Source: Steromphala cineraria
Lineage: Eukaryota > Mollusca > Gastropoda > Trochida > Trochidae
Assembly: GCA_916613615.1 (NCBI GenBank)
Contig: OU744730.1
Location: 26,855,406-26,919,405, forward strand
DNA: 64,000 nt
Reading direction: 5' to 3'
Position 1 is the first letter of the stretch; every line of letters begins with the position of its first letter. The position numbers and the translations under genes were made by a program. Positions 51,641 to 63,262 of this stretch are shown one piece after another. The notes under the pieces are model-generated. The model saw only the letters and a list, made by a program, of their open reading frames with translations, had not been told where the DNA came from and searched no databases.

Positions 51641-52164
51641 GGTATGCTCTCAATTCTTCGTTCAATATAAAATAGAAGTAAGTTGAACAATTGATCGTTT
51701 ATACATTTTTATATAACTTGGGAAAATATAGACGCTCAAGGACTCTTTCGGCCCCGTCATCAGTTCAGTTGTCGTCATCACAATGAAGGATTTTATCAGG
51801 TTCTCCTATCTGAAGATGTCGACAAGTAGACCAGAACCCAGACAACCAAGGAACGGGTTCACCTCCTGACCCGTCTTCACACGTACTATTGAAGGTTATC
51901 TCTGTCCTCCCGCGGTTATCCATCTTTCCCTCGTCTTTGTCAGCCGAGCAGACGACATTTGTATCCACGGATATCATTTATTGAGTGTCCCTTTTATCTC
52001 CGTGTTATCGTATTACGATTGCTAAGCTACATATCTAAACCATTTCTATATTGGTGGAGAGATAATACTCTTTCTCAAAAGGTATTTATATATATGTTTC
52101 GATATCAATACCTTCTTTAAATGAAGACAGTATTCGCTTTATATAAACGTCATGCAACCCAAAA

Positions 52165-52545
52165 CCGATGGACAAATCTGACCGTGAAATAGGTTATCGA
52201 TGTGTACATTTATATGTATATTAACGAATTCCAGAATAAAGCTGCTCCATAACCTAAAGTCAATGATTGATGTAAGTTCTAGAATTCACTTTGAAATTTC
52301 GTGCATACAAGTTACGAAAAAAGATAAAAACTTTCATGTCTTTTGATATCAGGACTGATCTAAATATGAAATAGATTATCGATGTATATATTTTTGTGTG
52401 TATTTACGAGTTCCAGTTGAGTAAAGCTGCTTCATAAACTGAAGTCAATAATTGAATAAGTTCTAGAATTCCCTTTGGAATTCCGTGCATACAAGTTACA
52501 GAAAACGTTCATAACTTGATTTCATTTCCTTTGATATCAAGATCT
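52165..52545 (+). repeat. Two-unit tandem duplication, about 190 bp
   Basis: Both units share ATAGGTTATCGATGT, ACGAATTCCAG, TAAAGCTGCTCCATAA, AGTTCTAGAATTC, CCGTGCATACAAGTTAC and TTTTGATATCA, with scattered substitutions. Confidence 0.85.
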
Positions 52546-52769
52546 GTTGTATGTATCAACACTAATTGAATTTCAAAGATACCTGAAAATGCATTATTCA
52601 GTTTATCAGGAAATCGGTCGTTTCCGCAAATTGACTTAAAAGGCATGTCTTAATCAAATTCATCTCATTGCCGACATTTATATGTCAACCATTGCGACCG
52701 GAACCTGTAGAAGCCTTCACAATTACATTTATAGCCTGTGTGACGGACAGTTGACATTATTACTGTCAC

Positions 52770-52925
52770 ATCAACTCGTTCGTCAAGATGGCGGGTGACA
52801 AGCGAGCAAGCTCCAGTAATGTCTTTAGATGGAAATCAACAAATTATCCTGTCTGACTTGGGGCGCCGAATTAGCGAGCGCTGACCAATTACCTTAGCAC
52901 CTTAGCCAAAGGGCGTGATCCCTGC
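52770..52925. promoter_or_regulatory. GC-richer intronic patch with a YY1-like site
   Basis: Contains CAAGATGGCGGG (52,787-52,798), close to the YY1 consensus and also a strong Kozak context. The ATG opens only a 22-codon frame. Farther along are GGGGCGCCGAATTAGCGAGC and CAATTACC strings. It looks like a regulatory island, not an exon. Confidence 0.2.
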
Positions 52926-53717
52926 ATGATGTGCCTTACGTAATCACACGAGATTTGGTGCTCTTTGATCTCGTGCTACCTGCGGGTGTATTAAGTGAGC
53001 GACTGGTAGAGATAACATCTATATCGAACTTGAAAGCGTCTACTGGTATAATAGAATATGAGAGAAGAATACGCAGGAATGTCGTAATCTTAGAAAAGGC
53101 ACTTTACACACGTTTGATGGTATGGTAAAATGCTTGTTGATTTTAGGTTTGATAACATTGTTCACTATGTTTGATTCCTGCCTTATTGCTTCATGGGATA
53201 ATATCATTGATGATCTAATAGCAAATTTTCCAGTGAGATATTTGAAATAGTTTGTTTTCAGTGTATAACTTTACGTTGCATAGTGAGTAAAAACATGTAC
53301 TACGAAACTTGAATATGATGTGCAAAAACTCATTTGTCAGTCACTGTTCTTTATAATAAACATACATGCTTACTTTCTGCATACATGGAGGTTATAAGGC
53401 AACATGAATAAAATGTATCCCTGAATACTTTTATTCATTTAAGACAGTGCTTACTGCTAATTTTATTACGTATGAGATAGACATGTGTTATCAAATAGTT
53501 CTCTCTACAGAATGAGGCATATTCTGTTACCATTTCGATTCTTTTGCTTCTAAATGAAGAATTGTTAGATTAAGAATCCCGCATAATTGGTAAAAAAGAT
53601 AAACCACTGTTTTTGCTTCGGTCCCTGCCCTAACCATTTAATTTGGAGTATGACCTAGAGGTTCATATAACAAGACACATTTTATAACCTTGAAACCTTT
53701 TTTCAGTAGAATGGGTA

Positions 53718-53985
53718 TCTTTATCAGTGATAGCTGGCGATAAAAACATAACGTCGCTCTAGCTAGTGTAACGTTCCTTGTTTTCATCCAATATCAATTG
53801 TCTCTCCCACACCCCCCTTCTCACCCAAATACCTCTAAACCAGACCCATCCCTTGTCCATTAAAACTTCTGCGATATCTGACAGTATCTTTATCAGTGAG
53901 AAATTCCCACATACCTGGTGATAAACACACAACACCGTTTTTGCACGGGTAATGTGCTTTGTTCAGATCCAATCTTCAATTGTGC
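53718..53985 (+). repeat. Two-unit diverged duplication, about 167 bp
   Basis: TATCTTTATCAGTGA starts both units (53,718 and 53,885). They also share GCGATAAA/GTGATAAA, GTAACGTTCCTTGTT-like and CCAATATCAATTGT-like strings. Confidence 0.6.
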
Positions 53986-54369
53986 TCGTCACAGAATTAA
54001 GCAACTTGATAGTACCGGTTTCTTTGTTGAACATATGTTGTCATTATTGAATGGAAGTGATATCCTAAACGCGGTATTGTGATGTTGGGGTGGCAAAAAT
54101 GTATTTGATATCATTTTGAGTGTAGGTTTATCTAAGGTTATGTTTAAGATCACGGTTGGAATGTTGTACAGTATTTGAATAAAGGAATTAGATTACCGAC
54201 TGCACTGCATGCTTTCCAGGTTATGGATTATCTAGATTCAAATGTAAATATCAACGCGTTACAGACAATATCTGATATGTGATGATGTACAGTGAAAACT
54301 TTGGTATGTTTACTTTATATCAAACAGGTCACGACACCATGTTTGAATAACCGGGTACACGTTCAGTAC

Positions 54370-54545
54370 TAAGTCTGTTGTCCAGACCCTAAAGCAAAAA
54401 AATTAAAGTAGCCTTCTTAAGTCTAGAAAATATTGGCAAGTCTGATGCCTCAGCGTATTGTTCAGGGCTCCTTTTTATCTTATAAAAATCAAAATAATAA
54501 TATAAGTAAAGAACTCTTTTTTTCAGGGGCTAAATGTTAGTCTAG
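54370..54545 (+). repeat. Family B repeat copy, diverged
   Basis: Begins AGTCTGTTGTCCAGACCCTA and ends GGCTAAATGTTAGTCTA. The middle has CAGGGCTCCTTTTTATC in place of the usual GGGCTCCATTTTG. Confidence 0.6.
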
Positions 54546-54616
54546 CTCAGTACTCCCCTATTGTATTGCAAAACAAATTTACCTTTACAGGTAAAAATGG
54601 ATCTATGGGACAAGTT

Positions 54617-54692
54617 TGTCAGCCAGACTCTAAATTAAGACCTAAGGAAGTCTATGAGAGGACTTGATTCTGAAAATAAAAAGTCCTCAATT
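54617..54692 (+). repeat. Family B fragment
   Basis: TTGTCAGCCAGACTCTAAAT followed by a diverged AGTCTATGAGAGGACTTG block. It lies 70 bp after the preceding copy and may be an older neighbour insertion. Confidence 0.4.
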
Positions 54693-55527
54693 TAATTAAT
54701 TAATTTATTTTTTCTTCAAATTTCGTATTTTAATTTTTTTTTCTCCAAAACTATTTGTAAGACTTGTAACTTTATTTTTCAGACATATTTCTTGACAAAT
54801 ATGATTATAAAAGTAACATATTTATTACCTTTTATACACGTATCTCGTAGTAATCCTTTGTGTGCATACCAGATTTCGATGCTTAGGAACCACGTAAGCA
54901 TGTCAATTTCGAAAACAGGGCCCCACATTTTCAATCAATTTTCTCCTCTGTACATGCGTAACTCAAAGTAATCTGTTGTTTCTACACAAGATTACGACAC
55001 TTACAGACACCATGCCAAATTACGTCTACCTGTCAGTCTGCTTCAAGTTAACACATAGGTAAAACACTTTACCGTAAGGTGATACCTACCTACTTACATA
55101 ACACCAGGTAACCTAGGATAACTCTATAGGAAAACTCATAAGATCGTAATCAGTGTTCAAACAAAGGATCTACCTGGTTTATTTGCACGTGAGATTTATC
55201 TTCACACAGGTAACATGTCGATCAGATGTCACACATAGCATATCAGCTTTGATTCACTTACACTAAGATGGTGTAGGAAACTTGATCGTGAAACAAGAGC
55301 TTACTGCCACTGATAGGATTACAGAAGCTCTGATCACATTACCTGTTTCTAAACATGCCAACACTGAAATCTGGTGTCAAGATATCTTAGGGTTATTTAT
55401 CTAGATATGTAATAGCAGAGATGGTCTACAAGATGTTGGTAGTGTTTTTCTAAGGTCGCTGTTACGTGAATAATGTAAATTTAATGAAAATGCAAATTCA
55501 TCTAAAAATGTGATGGTATACTTTTTA

Positions 55528-55757
55528 GATGTCTTTTGATGCGCTATGTGTCATTTGGAGTTCATTCGTTTTGAATAAAATTCCAATTGTATAGATTTTA
55601 TTTATGTAATACCAGACACGATCTAAGAGATATCAGTTGCGTTTTTCTCTTTGAAAAGTGATGATAAAGTTTTTCGGTTTCTTTTGATGAACTATGTGTC
55701 ATGTGGATTTCATCGATTTAAATACAATTCCAGTTGGATCGACTTTATTTGTATTTA
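55528..55757 (+). repeat. Two-unit duplication, about 147 bp
   Basis: TCTTTTGATG, CTATGTGTCATTTGGA, AATTCCAATTG and GATTTTATTT recur in the second unit with substitutions. Confidence 0.7.
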
Positions 55758-56834
55758 CACAGTGGTATTGATAACTAGTAGAGGAAACCTTACCTCAGAC
55801 GCTCAGAATAATTGAATTTTCATAGATTTTAATAGAACATTTGTGTTTAATAATCAATGGTGCATTATTATTATTGCAGATGAATCACATTGAACAAAGA
55901 ACACGATCAAACCGTGATCAAATGATAGAATCTGTCAGATATTTTGTTCTGAAACTGCAAGCAAACAGTAAAACCTATTAAATTAGCCTTCAGAGTTCAG
56001 TATAGAGTTCAAAGTGTGATGGTCTCATTTGCACTTGACGTGACCAGAAAATGAAATTATTCCTACCTTATTCCTTCTTCATCACCACAAATTGGTAATT
56101 GCATACTACTGATGATCAGTTGTGTCTGTAAGAATGTGAATAACATTTGTTAATGCAATGTTCCAGATTATCGCTTCATCAAGAAATCAATTAATTATTT
56201 TCCTTTTGAATACCCATGAACCTAGTACTCATTGATAAACCGTTAAACCGATGAAACGATTCACAAACACCTGAAAGAAGTAATTCATGATTAACCGTCA
56301 ACATTCATGAAACAACTCACCCCGTTTTCTATTTGTATGCATTTTAACAGAATATGTCTTCCTGTTTGAAGAATGACGCCTGTCTTTTACGATCTTTACC
56401 GTTATCAAAGGAACCAATTGATAACCTATAAAAGACCACTTCACAACTATTATCGTAGATATATATTGAAGACCACTACACACCTACCATTGTAGATATA
56501 TATTGAAGACGACTGTTTGCTGTCACCTAGTTGCGTGTTGAAGATGTTGATGCACACATCCATCACGCCTATGAATATAGGTAGAATCGATAGGAAGACA
56601 GTAATTACAGAGAGCCTATAAGTGATATCCAGACTCACATCGATCTCTGATTGGTCCAATGCTACGCGCTGTCACTCAACTGGATGATATGTGCGTTATA
56701 CCATACTCTGCATGTAGTCAGTGATTGTGGGCTGGATCTATAGTGCTGATGGGTCTATGATGTTTATGACTATGGAAGCGTTTTGTAGGTTTGTACTGTT
56801 AGCTGGATATTGTGTATCGTCATTAGTTTACCGG

Positions 56835-57305
56835 AGTTCTAATATACGATGTTACGACAGACAGACATGTACTGAAAGATTGTTAGAATATTCTTGTGAC
56901 AACATTCTGTGACAGCTTCATGATGTTTATTGGTATTCTAGTATAAGATGTTACGACAAAACTGGAAGAATGTTGGAATATCCTTGTGAGAGAATTCTTT
57001 GACAGTTTCAGTAATGTTTACTAGTATTCTAAGTAAACGATGTTACGAGAGACAAGCATGTACTGAAAGGTGGTAGAATATTCTTGTGACAGAATTCTTT
57101 GACAGCTTCAGTGATGTTTACTGTTGTTCTAGTATAAGATGTTACGACAGACTAGCATGTACTGAAAGATGGTAGAATATTCTTGTGACAGAATTATTTG
57201 ACAGCGCCACTAATGTTTACTGATATTCTTGTATTCGACGTTACGACAGACACTCATGTACTATAAGAATGTTAGAATATCCATGTGACAGACTGCTCTG
57301 ACAGT
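56835..57305 (+). repeat. Five-unit tandem array, about 100 bp period, upstream of the DEP exon
   Basis: GATGTTACGACAG-type anchors lie at 56,848, 56,947, 57,039, 57,138 and 57,237 (GACGTTACGACAG in the last). Units share ACATGTACTGAAAG, GTTAGAATATTCTTGTGACA, GAATTCTTTGACAG and GATGTTTACT. The array ends about 370 bp before the DEP-exon acceptor. Confidence 0.9.
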
Positions 57306-57672
57306 TGTATGCAATGAAGCATATGATCATGTGAGTTGCTTTCATGTTCTCAATCAGAGACGTATACTGTAGTGATTAATATACAAAAAGCACGGCTGGT
57401 GATATTTTGCCAATTCATCTGATTGCAATGGTGATGAATAGTTACAATGTATTTTTGTTTCCTATTTATATTTTATATGTTAATGTTGCTAACGATGCTA
57501 ACTGCTTATGGTAGGCATAAACGCGTTGTGGTATACCAAATGTTAAATTGTTCGCCACAGAAACGAAGACCCCCTTAGTTCTTTGTCCGTCCACTGTGCT
57601 GTTCTCGATATTGTGATTTCAGCAATGTGTGTTGTTTAGCCTTTATACTCATGTGTTGTCTTGTTGTTTCAG

Positions 57673-58645
57673 ATGGACTGGGGGCGGCCCCGAGTGGGCA
57701 AGAACAGGAACGTGTTTAAAGGGTCAGTTTTAGTGTCCACGCTCACTGACCACTACCCCAGGCGTTTCCGGAGCAGATCAGCTGCGGTCAAGTACTCTAA
57801 GCGACTCTTCAAAGAGGGACTCATTAGAAGTATATTTGGTGCTAGGACGTTTGACGATTCCGCTCAGCTGTTTATGTGGCAAGATGATGACGTCATCAAG
57901 CGTCAGCGCGCTGCGATGACGTCATCGCAAACCAGCAATCAGATTCCAGGATACAGTGTAGTTCAAAAAGAGCCTCGGGATCGGCTGGACTTCCATCTAG
58001 TGGAAGACGTAAAGAACAAGGTACTGAACCGCAGTGAAAACAACTACAACATTGTGTCATCATTCAACAACTTCATACAGGAATTGGAGCGAGATTTCCC
58101 CGAAGCTAGTCACAAGAGGAAACAGGACCATATCAGGTACCCGCCCAGCACGTGGGACACTGTGGTCAAGCGCGAGAGCACGTGCAGCACGGACAGTTCC
58201 GTGGACACACAGACCTACTTCAAACTGAGAGACAGGAACGCGTACAGACAAGCTCACCCGATGGCTGGCACTAGAGACCATTCTGTGATTCCAGAGGAGC
58301 GCGCCCTGGACAAACCTGAGATGGAGTACGATATGAACAGAGCGATCCCAGGAACTGTGAACAGTCACACCTCCTCTGGAGGGACCATGGAAAGTGCTGA
58401 GAGTCAGAGGAGGTGGCCGGAACCCAGCTACTCCTACTCTGATAATGAGAAGCAACTGATTGAGGAGATGAGGAGAATGAAGAAGGAGCACCAGCATATC
58501 CTCAGGACGTACGAGGAGCGGATCAACAAACTCATGGCCAAGATGCATGAACTCAGGTCCATAGCGGAGATGCTGGAGAACTCCAGTACAAAGTCCTCTC
58601 CATACGGGATACTGCCGCCTAAAGCCAGTCTTCTCAACATCATAG
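57673..58645 (+). CDS. Formin-like gene, shared exon: DEP-like domain and coiled coil
   Basis: This exon has 324 codons plus one base, between a strong acceptor (TGTTGTCTTGTTGTTTCAG) and donor ATAG|GTGAGT. Exon residues about 8-72 match the C-terminal three quarters of a DEP domain. They include a VFKGS turn, then AVKYSKRLFKEGLIR, then a hydrophobic strand around TFDDSAQLFMW, in the order and spacing of Dishevelled-type DEP domains. The first DEP helix is not in this exon, and the usual Trp of the VDWL helix is replaced by Ser (VSTL). DEP domains generally recruit signalling proteins to membranes or receptors. Residues 75-255 are a polar linker, probably disordered. Residues about 257-305 form a heptad-like Glu/Lys/Arg/Leu-rich coiled coil (EEMRRMKKEHQHILRTYEER and onward). 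If the intron is retained, the frame continues 29 residues past the donor to a stop ending at 58,734, giving a product without FH1 or FH2. The exon is clearly GC-richer than its flanks. Confidence 0.88.
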
Positions 58646-60430
58646 GTGAGTTTTATTTATTTGTAAAATATCATTTAAAGTCAGATGTTGTCAACGTTGA
58701 TGAACTCTTCCATACATCGGAACTGCAGTCGTAAGCTAGTCCTCTCAGTATCAAAGGTGGGTTTGGTTGATTTGCAGACTCAATCCAATTAATTAGGTAA
58801 ATCCTCAGGACTACCCCTTCGTTCAAGGAACACTACTTCTTTAAACTGTAGTCTTATGTCGTAGACAACTTGGTAAATTTGCCTTATTAACTTCTAAAAC
58901 ATAATGCGTGTTCTCGTGTTATACGTTAATCTGATAAAGAAACCTCTTGGTGATAAATACCAAGTTCTCAATCGCCAAGACACCTTTTTGGAACTTCCAA
59001 CTTTCACGGCGTGATTTTGTGTCTCTTTCAAAGTATAAACTATAAAAAGTCCTTGCACAAAACCGTTGACGCCAGAACTTCAAACTGCATAAAAACGTAT
59101 TCGGTTTAAGTTGCCTGAAAGCCACTGTCATTTAGGCACAATTAAGAGATTTCATTAAAGCCAAAATTCCATTACTTCTCTCGGTTTTCGCAGCTAAGTA
59201 TCGACTCAATCCTATAATAACTGATATAAATCCTCATGTATCAGACACGCTGACAGATCCATAACGTGTCTGTCTCTAGATGTCTCGCTTACCGCTCGCT
59301 TGACTATTCACACCATATCACATTACACAGAGTGAAATTAACCATGGGCTCTGTATATGAATGGCAAAACCCTAAAAACGAAATACCACCAGCGGACGAA
59401 TTTGAGATCACAATCGTATCTGTCACGTCGTAAAAGGTGTAAAGTTTACTCTATGGTATGCACACTTAAAGATGCATTTTACGTGTCTGCAGTTTTAGTA
59501 TACAGAAAATCGGGTTTGATTTCTGTTAGGAGCTTACAAATTTACATTCCCCATAGGTTAAAATTAAGTCTTATGAACTTATTAAAAGTATTACAGTACT
59601 TTCATTTCTATCATTTTATCTCTAAAGGCTATTCATATGTACATTCAGCCAATCTTCACTTGAAGAATAATCACTTAGACTGTATGAAGGCTTCTATTTA
59701 ATACACAGCCATGAAGCAAGGACTACATTCACTAGAGAACACACAGTGAGAGTCCAGTGCAATTTATTTCAGTGTAGATTCATCAATCGCTGTTGGTTCT
59801 AGTAGATGTTGGCAGATTTATAGATTTATACTAAGGCGCGAATTACTTCGAATAGACTAACGTTTAATTTCTGAAAAGAATTTTTATCAAATGAAATTAA
59901 TTAATTAAATAGAAATAAAAAGTGGTTCAGTCCTATTATAGACTAGCTTATGATTTTGTTCTAGAATTCAGATACACTTCGAACTGCCCGGTTCAGCCCA
60001 TCTTACATAATTTGAGTTTGAAACAATTATCACAATCATTCTAAGGCTAAAATTGACAAAAAATGCTCAAAATAAATAAAATAATGTTTACACTTTATAT
60101 GCCAAATGATTTATCACACGTGTAAATTGCAACAGTAGAAGACACTTAGATGACGGCAATTGATTCATGTAAGTCATATACAATCATCGTTACAAAGACG
60201 AGATTAGGCTAGAAGTGTTAAATGTGTGACAAAACCACTATTCGTGATCTAACAGGCTTCTGGTCTAAGTGGGACTGTTTGAGGTTTACCTCTGTGTTGA
60301 TTGGCCTTTGAAGTTTATTGGACCCCCTGTTTAAGAGCACAACGATAGTTAACAATAATGCGTGCTTACTCACCTATTGGCGCTAAACTAGTTGTCAAGA
60401 TGGTAGCTTCACATATCAGATCTAGACCAG

Positions 60431-60632
60431 TAGTCTGTCATCCAGACCCTAAAGAAAAAAAAATTAATTGATGACCAACCCAGTCTAGAAAAGTATAGCA
60501 AGTCTAGATCGCTCAGCTTTAGTCTGAAGTTAAAAGCTTCTTCTGGGCTCCATTTTTTAAATTATACATGAATTGTCTAAAATGCTGTCAATATTGAAAA
60601 AAAATACTTCTGAGACTAAATGTTAGTCTACT
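60431..60632 (+). repeat. Family B repeat, near-complete copy
   Basis: Starts TAGTCTGTCATCCAGACCCT and ends GAGACTAAATGTTAGTCTA. The two ends are weak inverted repeats of each other. This copy and those at 17,858 and 63,755 are the best for deriving a consensus. Confidence 0.7.
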
Positions 60633-60961
60633 AGACCAATCATGCTTATTGTTAAAAAACTCGCTTTAGGTGACAGGGTTAAGATCCACTTAACGACTTC
60701 ATATATAAAATGAGTAATTGTTTATTGCATTAAGGAAACATTTAAAGAGATTGATATGTGTCATCGGTATAATAAATAAGCTTCTTCGTGACGTTAACAG
60801 AGCTATAATAACGTTTGATGACTGGTCTTACTGCCAGTATACTTTTGACTGTACACACATTTACGTTATATATTTGTTTTACCTACTTCGTTTGTGCCAT
60901 TTAAGGCCTTTACGTCGCTTCCTGGTTTTCCCATGCCTGTTTTTGTGTATTAGCCTTTAAC

Positions 60962-61319
60962 TTAAAGGGGCAGTTGCACGTTTTTTGAAAAATTTTTATT
61001 TTCAAATGTTCACTGATAATTGTACGTCAATGCTTAATGTATCCTTTTGATAGTGTCAAAAAGCTTATTAAACAAACCAATCATGCAAAGTCAGAGGACA
61101 AATTTTAAGGATTCACATTAAGTCCATTGGCGGCCATTTTTGTGTGACCACCTTTAATTTATTTTGTGTTAGAAAAAGGAACGCATGGCTTTGCATGAAA
61201 TATTTGATTTATTGCTGCTTCATTTAGTTTAAAAACATTGTCTTTTAATTGGAACCATTTATTTTCATTTTCCTGACATACCTTTTAGTCGCCCTAAAAA
61301 TGTTCTATTGCCCCTTTAA
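60962..61319 (-). mobile_element. Family A MITE-like element, copy 5
   Basis: Termini TTAAAGGGGCAGTTGCACG and TTCTATTGCCCCTTTAA, reverse orientation, with the conserved ATTGGCGGCCATTTTT block at 61,126-61,141. It lies in the intron before the FH1/FH2 exon. Confidence 0.75.
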
Positions 61320-61419
61320 AATCAGACTTTTCTAATTAATTGTTTATGTCCAACGTATCATTCACTCTTTCTCAAAACAAGTCTTTCAGTTATATTCTAG
61401 TGTTTCGGGGTGTTCTCTA

Positions 61420-61660
61420 AACTGATTTCCATGTAATAGACACAAAAATTATACGCTATTAGGTGTTAATGATAGGAACGCAGAAGAAACATAGCTTCTA
61501 GTTATTTACTATAAATATCAACATTTGCTAGACAAATTCTGTAAGATATATTTCTGGATGATTCTTCAACTGAATTACACTCGCGTAATGGACACGATGA
61601 TTACACGCTATTACATTATGAATTACCATGCTAATAATAGAAGCACAGGAGAAATGGAAA
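61420..61660 (+). repeat. Two-unit diverged duplication
   Basis: AACTGATTTCCATGTAATAG and AACTGAATTACACTCGCGTA start the two parts. Both continue with GACAC, ATTACACGCTATTA, GTTAATGATAGGAA-like and GCAGAAGAAA-like strings. Confidence 0.5.
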
Positions 61661-63119
61661 CATGAACTAGATTCATTGGCCAGATCCATAAATTAGCCGG
61701 GTTGCATGACAAGTGGAGGAGTTTGTGTTGTTTATCAGTGATACCGGTATGTGTATGTATCTCCCCCATTCATCAGAGAGCTCCTAACAGGGTCAGACGA
61801 GGATACTAGGTCAGGAGAGGGGTTGGGATGTTCCTTTGTCTCGCTTACACTAAATAACTTTAATGAGACTCACCACCGAGAGGTTTAAACCACCATTTGT
61901 GCATACCGTTCCAGTTCAGATCGCCTTTGTTTTACCAGGTAGGGATTTTCATGATTAAAATATGTATTTAAGTTATTTGAATTCTGAGTTGGTAAATTTC
62001 TAGAACTTTGGCGTACAGATGTAGGCCAATCTCGTAAATAAAGAGATGGCAACTTTCAGCAGTTTTTGACATTGTCATTACTGTAGTTTTATTTAAAAAA
62101 TGACCACCCAAGAGCCTAGATTCCATGCATTTCAGCTGTTTTTTAAAATACCATTGCCATCCCTGTAAATATGTGCAGTAGTTAATAAATTTATAACATA
62201 CAATATGTAAGAAAAATGATCAATGTGTTTAGAAATAGTTTGACTATGTCGATATAAATCATTATCGAAAAATCAACGCTTGCTTATTTAACTGGATATC
62301 TTTATTCATTTCAAAAGTAGGTGCCGTATAAATACTAAATATATGACGTAAGAATGTTTATTCCACGGTGGATATAATTACAGCTATCCCGATGTTGCAC
62401 ACCGAAAGCAATTCGTATGTCAATATCTATCATTTCATCAATTTCTGCTCAGTTGTCAGGGCTAATATGACTTCGAAATAAAACTAATAAAGCGAGAACT
62501 GTTTTTTTCTGTAGCACATCTGTGACAAGAATTAACGTTAACGGCGCTGTGTGCAGTTGTCGTCTCATCGATTCTGGAGAAAGAAATCGCGTTTGTCGGT
62601 TAATACGTTAATATCACACATCGATCGCAGTTGTAAACGGCTGTTATATCCGTTGTATGTTTAGAGTTGGAGACGTGCCTATTTTTCGTAATCTTTATTC
62701 AAACACCTAGAGTTGAAATCTTCATTCTTCATTCGGTAGGTTTGGTTAACTTGTAAATGTGTTGAAACTTTACGTTTTGTATACGTAGTACCCAGTTATT
62801 TCAGGTTAAACTTGGTTAAACAACAAGTGCCAAAGAGATGTTTATTTAGGCATTGATCATGAAGACCAAATCTCTTTCTTTGAATTATTGTCTTTGCAAT
62901 ATGCTAGGGTCTGTGTATTGGTGAACAAAACTCGATGAATGAGATTAAGAACGAAATTTGTTTTACAAGTCCTAAGGCAGGTTTAACATACTTGTATGTC
63001 TACACCTAGCTCAATAGATTATCTGAAAAAAAAATCGTTTTACATCTTCTATTTATCTGGTTATTTTTCATGAACATCTGTAAAAGGCGAATGATGTTTG
63101 AATGTTTCTTAAGTTAATA

Positions 63120-63262
63120 TCTTACTTTACCTTTACTTTACCTATACCTCACCTTTACCGTAAATTACCTTTACCTTTCGCTACCTTTAAATGTTTCCTT
63201 TACTTTAGCTTACTTACCTTACCTTAAGCTTTACCTGTATCTTTAATTTACCTTTACTTTAC
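63120..63262 (+). repeat. CTTTAC/ACCTTT pyrimidine repeat before the FH1/FH2 acceptor
   Basis: About 20 irregular copies of CTTTAC or ACCTTT on the + strand end about 10 bp before the ACTCATTGCAG acceptor. It serves as an extended polypyrimidine region and its length could affect exon use. Confidence 0.85.

Larger units (their letters stand above)
40800..56834. other. Intron 1 DNA between exon 1b and the 100-bp array
   Basis: Mostly AT-rich, with family A copy 4, three family B copies and several tandem duplications. GC-richer islands are listed separately. Single GCAGACGAC-type sites lie at 49,718 (inverted), 51,175 (inverted) and 51,948. No coding exon is supported. Confidence 0.5.
22605..57672 (+). 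other. Intron 1 of the formin-like gene (exon 1a to DEP exon), 35 kb
   Basis: Bounded by GTGAGT at 22,605 and the TTTCAG acceptor ending at 57,672. It contains exon 1b, whose own intron begins at 40,800 and is 16.9 kb. The open frames inside are short, AT-rich and without recognisable domains, so I call no other gene. It holds family A copies near 27.3 and 43.1 kb, family B copies near 51.5, 54.4 and 54.6 kb, many two- to five-unit tandem duplications, and several GC-richer islands that may be regulatory. An undetected small phase-0 exon, for example one encoding the missing first DEP helix, cannot be excluded. Confidence 0.7.

Noticed and set aside
52787..52855. Short coding exon starting ATGGCGGGTGACAAG
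   Set aside because: Excellent start context but a stop after 22 codons and no donor that keeps phase 0. Better explained as a YY1-like site.
58060..58548. 162-residue minus-strand frame over the DEP exon
   Set aside because: Antisense shadow of a real exon with no recognisable domain.
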